Source of the DNA: an uncultured Selenomonadaceae bacterium
Lineage (GTDB): Bacteria; Bacillota; Negativicutes; Selenomonadales; Selenomonadaceae
Assembly (NCBI GenBank): GCA_905235425.1
Contig: CAJOKY010000011.1
Span: 1 to 19,178, forward strand
DNA: 19,178 nucleotides
Direction of reading: 5' to 3'
Part shown: piece by piece, positions 15,752-19,178 of the stretch
How positions within the stretch are numbered: the first letter of the stretch is position 1
Layout of the letters: every line of letters begins with the position of its first letter
Notes under the pieces: generated by a model
Seen by the model: the letters and a program-made list of their open reading frames with translations, nothing else
The model's database searches: none
What the model was told of the DNA's origin: nothing
Translations under genes and position numbers: made by a program

Positions 15752-16860
15752 AATCGTTTGACGAAATGCTAACGCGTATGCAAAAAGAAAACTATACAAC
15801 TTTTATGAATAAGCTTGTCGTGGAAAAAGTGCCTATAGCTTGCTTTATACCGGAACCCACCACGGAAAATATGAAATTTTATAGTGAGCTTTTAGATAAT
15901 GGTTTTAATTTAACAGCATTAATAACGTCGCCTGTTGATATTTTAGCATTAACTCATAGTCCTCAAATTTTTAAATGTATTCTTGTTAAAGACAAATTGG
16001 CAGCGTCATTTCTTAGAAGACCCGAATTGAAAGACATACCTATAATAATTTTATCAAAAAATAAAAATAAGATCCGATTGATTTACGATACCTACCTGGA
16101 ACATTTAAATGACTTAGCTGAAGTTTATAGTCAACTTGGTGATGAATTGTCTAAAAAAACTTTTTTGGGTTTCTTGCTTGCTAAAGTAACAAGAAATATT
16201 AACTATGCCGTTTTTGCAAACACATCTCAATATATTTGCGAAGAATTTTTACCCGTTTCGGGTTCTGTGGTTATTGATGGAGGTGCGTGTGAAGGGAGTA
16301 CTTCGGTAAAATTTACTGATATGGGATGCAACGTTTACGCTTTTGAAATGGATAGAGAAAATTTTAAATTAGCAGAAAAAATTGCTAAAGAGAAAAAGTT
16401 TATTGTTGAGAATCTTGGACTAGGTTCTTATAAGCACAAAATTCTATACACTCATAATGTAAAACATATAGGAATAACAAGAGAGAGCGAATTTGGTACA
16501 GAAACCGCCGATATTATTACTTTGGATGAATATGTCAGCAACCATAAAATTTCGAAAGTTGATTTTATAAAGTTGGATACTGAAGGCGCAGAACTGGACA
16601 TTCTTAAAGGAGCCCAAAACGTTATTTATGATAAAAAACCCATTTTAGCTGTGAGCGTATATCACAAACCGGAACATATCTGGGAAATTGCAAAGTACCT
16701 CAAATTTATTCGTCCAGATCATAATTTCGCTTTACGACATTATTTAGTTTCTTCTGAGGATGTCCCTTTTGTTTTTGACGAATCATTAAAAAATTACTTG
16801 ATGTTTATCCCAGACTCAAAACTTATTTCGTTCGGTGAATGTGTCTTGTTTGCTAAATAA
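15748..16860 (+). CDS. FkbM-family SAM-dependent methyltransferase
   Basis: The C-terminal half (about residues 165-320) has the FkbM pattern: VVIDGGACEGSTSVKF (motif I), VYAFEMDRENF with the acidic ribose-binding residue, DIITLDEY, KVDFIKLDTEGAELDILKGA, and VSVYHKPEHIWEI. These enzymes O-methylate sugars or related hydroxyls. The first 150 residues are an extra domain of mixed strands and helices that I do not recognise; it may bind the substrate. The start is GTG 15748, overlapping the previous stop, with AAGGAGG at 15731-15737 as a strong ribosome site. It is the last gene of the series, and it remains intact although the gene before it is broken. Confidence 0.85.
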   Translation: MKSFDEMLTRMQKENYTTFMNKLVVEKVPIACFIPEPTTENMKFYSELLDNGFNLTALITSPVDILALTHSPQIFKCILVKDKLAASFLRRPELKDIPIIILSKNKNKIRLIYDTYLEHLNDLAEVYSQLGDELSKKTFLGFLLAKVTRNINYAVFANTSQYICEEFLPVSGSVVIDGGACEGSTSVKFTDMGCNVYAFEMDRENFKLAEKIAKEKKFIVENLGLGSYKHKILYTHNVKHIGITRESEFGTETADIITLDEYVSNHKISKVDFIKLDTEGAELDILKGAQNVIYDKKPILAVSVYHKPEHIWEIAKYLKFIRPDHNFALRHYLVSSEDVPFVFDESLKNYLMFIPDSKLISFGECVLFAK

Positions 16861-16916
16861 TTTCGTATATAAGAAGATGTATTCACAAAAAATGCTATAA
16901 TAAAAGTATAAAAAAG

Positions 16917-17502
16917 AATATTTGAAACGTCAAGGATATTCGACAGACTTGACTTATAAACAATGAGAAGAAATAGCGCCATTGTTTGCAGGAATGCATG
17001 AACAAGCTCGAATTATTGCATATGGTATTGTATTTAGTAGACAATAGCTATAAATGGAGAAATCTGCCCCACGATTTTCTACAACATTCTACAGTACAAA
17101 GCTTTTATCGTCGCGCACGTTTAAATTGATTGTGGGATAAAATTTTAAATCATATGGTAGCAGTAACAAGAAGAAACGCCGGACATAATCCCGAACCAAC
17201 TTACAGCATCATCGACTCACAGACAATCCAAACAGTATATGAAAGTGAAAAAATTTGAAAAGACGAATGAAAAAAAGAAAGGGCACAAACGACATATAAT
17301 AACTGATATTCCAGGTTGTTTGCTTGCAGTTAAAGTAAATAGAACAAATCTGCACGACAAAAAATCTATATTATTTGTAGCGAGAAATGCTTACCGTGAT
17401 TATCCGATAATACAAAAGTTCAGTGGAGACGAAGGCTATAAAGGTAGCTTTAACAAAATGTTAAAGCAATCTTGAATATCGAAACCGATATTTTGCACGC
17501 AC
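16917..17502 (+). pseudogene. IS5-family (IS427-like) transposase remnant
   Basis: Reading across several frames gives YSTDLTYKQ-EEIAPLF, LVDNSYKWRNLPHDF, SFYRRARLN, GHNPEPTYSIIDSQT, KKKGHKRHIITDI, LLAVKV and FSGDEGYKGSF, the ordered landmarks of an IS5-type DDE transposase. Stops occur at 16964-16966 (where Trp is expected) and further on, with a frameshift near 17030. The first two catalytic Asp positions are still visible; the C-terminal third with the Glu is missing, apparently cut off where IS256 sequence begins. A TATAAT at 16896-16901 may be its old promoter. The only substantial open piece is 17239-17475. Confidence 0.75.
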
Positions 17503-17557
17503 GGGTCTGCGAAATTATTTCTGTGAATAATACCGTTTATGAAATAAAACGAAAGAA

Positions 17558-18654
17558 TTAGAAGTGCAAACGTCCTTCAAACATAATGGAAAGTTCGCCG
17601 TAAATTATGCTCTAATTTTATATCGGCATAATCCATTTTTTGGGGGCTTGTTCTGTGGCGAGGTACAGCGTCTTCAAAAGGAATTACAGAGCACTGACGG
17701 TGTACGGTTGCATTTAAACTTTCTATCGCGTTTGTCATATAAATTGCTTTGCGAAATTGCAGGTGAAAAATTTGAATATCAGAATTATTCCTTCCAAATT
17801 TGTTTGCTAGGATGTCATCTCATGCGGATATTTTTTATCCATTTTTCTTCAACTTCGTCATGGATTGTCGTGGCTGTTTGCTCATTCGGAGCAGTGTAAT
17901 TTTCTTAAAGTATGACGCAAATTCCTTCCTGTCTTTCGCCGACACATACTTCATAGTATTTCTGACTAGATGAATTATGCAAGGTTGAAATTCGGTTTTC
18001 GTAAAAGCAGTTGTCACCGAACCTTTAAACCCGCGACTTTTCAAAAAATTTAACACTACGATCCAATATTTTGCACTCTCGGTTTCTCCAATTTCTATGC
18101 ACAAGACGTCTTTATGCTCGGCGACATTTATCGCAAAAATCACATATGCAGCCATTTTCTTCACGGTCCGTTATCTCTCACAGAATAGCGTGGCGTCGAT
18201 AAAAACTACGGGATAAACTTTCTCAAGCGGACGAATTTGCCATTGGTGAATCTGCGGCAAAATTTTAGCCGTAACGTCGCTCACAAAACCGGCTGAAACA
18301 TCAAATCCGTAAAGTTCTTCGATTGTGTCTGAATTTTGTCGGGTACGCAACCCTCGTGCGTACATAGAGATAATTTTTCGGTCAATAGTGTACAATGTGG
18401 AATTTATGTCCTGCGGCAAATCAACCTCAAAGTTGCCTTAACTTGGAATACACTCGCTTAGATTTATAGCCATTATGGGCGTTGTTTGAGTCTGAACACG
18501 CTGACTTCTCGTAACCGAAATGTTGTCCCATTTCTGTTTCCATCATCTCTTTAATTGTACCACCGAGCAAATCTTTCAATGCGTCTTGAATATCTTCCGC
18601 CGTTTTTATGTAGTACTCTCTTAAAAGCTGACGGATAATTTCTTTTTTCGCCAT
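17558..18654 (-). pseudogene. IS256-family transposase, inactivated
   Basis: From ATG 18654 the minus strand reads an IS256 N-terminus (KEIIRQLLREYYIKTAEDI, then EMGQHFGYEKS and NGYKSK). After breaks near 18425 and 18170-18190 it continues with IDRKIISMYARGL, YGFDVSAGFVSDVTAKILPQI, VYPVVFIDAT (first catalytic Asp), KMAAYVIFAINV, SAKYWIVVLNFLKSRG and then directly FTKTEFQPCIIHLVRNT. About 15-20 residues that normally carry the second catalytic Asp (the DGL-G segment) are missing. The C-terminal YGELSIMFEGRL is recognisable near 17565-17600 after more stops. The transposase cannot be active. Confidence 0.85.
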
Positions 18655-18657
18655 ATT

Positions 18658-18701
18658 AACTACCTCCTGTGATACTTTTTATTTTATCATAGAAGGTAGT
18701 T
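18658..18701 (-). promoter_or_regulatory. Inverted repeat covering the IS256 transposase ribosome site
   Basis: AACTACCT and AGGTAGTT form an 8-bp perfect inverted repeat around a 28-nt loop just before the transposase ATG. The 3' arm on the minus strand includes part of AGGAGGT, the Shine-Dalgarno. The loop holds a TATGAT sequence that could be the element's own -10. Transcripts entering from outside would carry both arms and could hide the ribosome site, whereas transcripts starting inside would not. Confidence 0.4.
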
Positions 18702-18722
18702 TTATTTTTACAGACTTTTTTT

Positions 18723-18857
18723 CATACGCTCCAAAAACGTCCCAAAGATTTTGATTTTTACAAACAAGGTTATTGCGACCGCCATTACACCGTTACCGAA
18801 ATTGCTAAACACTACAAAGTTTCTCGTTCCACTGTTTATAAGTGGTTGCGTGCGTAA
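18723..18857 (+). pseudogene. C-terminal HTH tail of a recombinase-like protein
   Basis: A plus-strand frame ending at TAA 18855-18857 reads HYTVTEIAKHYKVSRSTVYKWLRA, a helix-turn-helix like the DNA-binding tail of Hin/resolvase-type serine recombinases. An upstream QKRPKDF resembles the linker before such domains. Nothing recognisable of a catalytic domain precedes it, because the IS256 remnant ends immediately upstream. It may be a truncated invertase or resolvase, or the HTH of another transposase. Confidence 0.4.
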
Positions 18858-18859
18858 TT

Positions 18860-19178
18860 TTAAATCAACGGCAGGTATTCTTTTTGTTTATCTTCAGGAA
18901 CTTGCAACGCGTCCATTGCTTCTTGCGCCGTCAGCTTCATCGTCTTCATCAAGCTACGAATGTTTTTAATAAACGTGGTTGCTTCTGCTTTTTCTGTCGC
19001 TTCTTCTGCCGCTATTTCCAACAACGGTTCCATCAATCCTCCCATTTCCACTATCTCCTCTCTCATATCTCGCGTCAGTTCTATGTCGTATTCAGAACGC
19101 AAAATTTTTTCTTTTTCGTCTGTCTTCTTCTTATCCATAAACAGCAAGTATAATAAATTCAGCAGTTTATGGCTCGTA
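18860..19178 (-). CDS. Rpn-family (PD-(D/E)XK transposase-like) protein, C-terminal part
   Basis: The minus-strand frame is open to the window edge, so the start lies outside. The visible 105 residues read SHKLLNLLYLLFMDKK, then REEIVEMGGLMEPLLE, a Glu/Ala-rich helix (EIAAEEATEKAEAT), and a final helix with LMKTMKLTAQEAMDALQVPED, followed by a stop at 18860. This layout matches the C-terminal region of Rpn recombination-promoting nuclease/putative transposase proteins common in gut Bacillota. The PD-(D/E)XK nuclease core would be upstream of the visible part, so activity cannot be judged. It converges on the HTH remnant, two bases apart. Confidence 0.65.
   Translation of the reverse strand, partial: TSHKLLNLLYLLFMDKKKTDEKEKILRSEYDIELTRDMREEIVEMGGLMEPLLEIAAEEATEKAEATTFIKNIRSLMKTMKLTAQEAMDALQVPEDKQKEYLPLI

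Larger units (their letters stand above)
17503..18717 (-). mobile_element. IS256-family element, degenerate
   Basis: The decayed transposase at 17558-18654 is flanked by imperfect inverted ends: GTCTG with an A/T-rich run at 17505-17522, and CAGAC at 18711-18715 with the matching run inside (about 12 of 18 positions agree). I see no convincing target duplication. The element seems to have landed in the IS5-like remnant, removing or separating its 3' end. Boundaries are estimates. Confidence 0.5.

Noticed and set aside
17564..17899. A 111-codon plus-strand open frame
   Set aside because: It is antisense to the IS256 transposase C-terminus, which reads YGELSIMFEGRL on the minus strand; no homology or ribosome site supports it.
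18751..19153. Two plus-strand open frames over the right edge
   Set aside because: They are antisense to the Rpn-family C-terminus or out of frame with the HTH remnant and have biased, non-protein-like composition.
1..19178. CRISPR array, tRNA or rRNA genes
   Set aside because: No regularly spaced repeats, cloverleaf sequences or conserved rRNA segments were seen on either strand.

Overview
The window is AT-rich DNA from a low-GC bacterium, probably Bacillota and perhaps Negativicutes. That guess rests on base composition, strong AGGAGG-type ribosome sites, and the mix of IS200/IS605-, IS256- and IS5-like debris with an Rpn-type protein and a rolling-circle plasmid Rep fossil. No rRNA, tRNA or housekeeping gene is present, so the assignment is weak. 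Calls come from reading motifs; no database search was run.

Layout. Positions 1-214 are the right end of an IS200/IS605-like element with an omegaRNA-like scaffold. Positions 224-2000 hold a small unknown ORF and a broken rolling-circle Rep gene. From 2318 to 16860 there is one long plus-strand gene series, tightly packed with many start/stop overlaps: APH-like kinase, GT4-HAD fusion, GT4 glycosyltransferase, TPR plus OGT-like glycosyltransferase, CgeB/DUF3880-like glycosyltransferase, radical SAM protein, BspA-type leucine-rich repeat protein, class I methyltransferase, a 773-residue CBS-like/SGNH/CitC-like nucleotidyltransferase fusion, metallophosphoesterase, a broken radical SAM/SPASM gene, and an FkbM methyltransferase. 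From 16900 to the end there are insertion-sequence remains (IS5-like, IS256 family, a recombinase-like HTH tail) and the C-terminus of an Rpn-family protein on the minus strand.

Working together (inference). Four glycosyltransferase-like proteins, an activating nucleotidyltransferase-like domain, methyltransferases, a kinase and radical SAM enzymes suggest a pathway that builds and decorates a surface glycan or glycosylates proteins. There is no flippase, polymerase, acceptor protein or nucleotide-sugar synthesis gene in view, so the product is unknown.

The most unusual structure is a 223-bp element at 11148-11370. It carries a near-consensus promoter, the same omegaRNA-like scaffold as the copy at the left edge, subterminal hairpins and 10-bp perfect terminal inverted repeats. 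It contains no transposase or tnpB. It appears to sit exactly between the Shine-Dalgarno sequence (11137-11142) and the start codon (11374) of the 773-residue gene. Removing it restores an ideal 8-nt spacing. The terminal repeats could pair in the mRNA and bring the ribosome site back next to the AUG, and the sequence just after the scaffold, where an omegaRNA guide would lie, is the initiation region of that gene.
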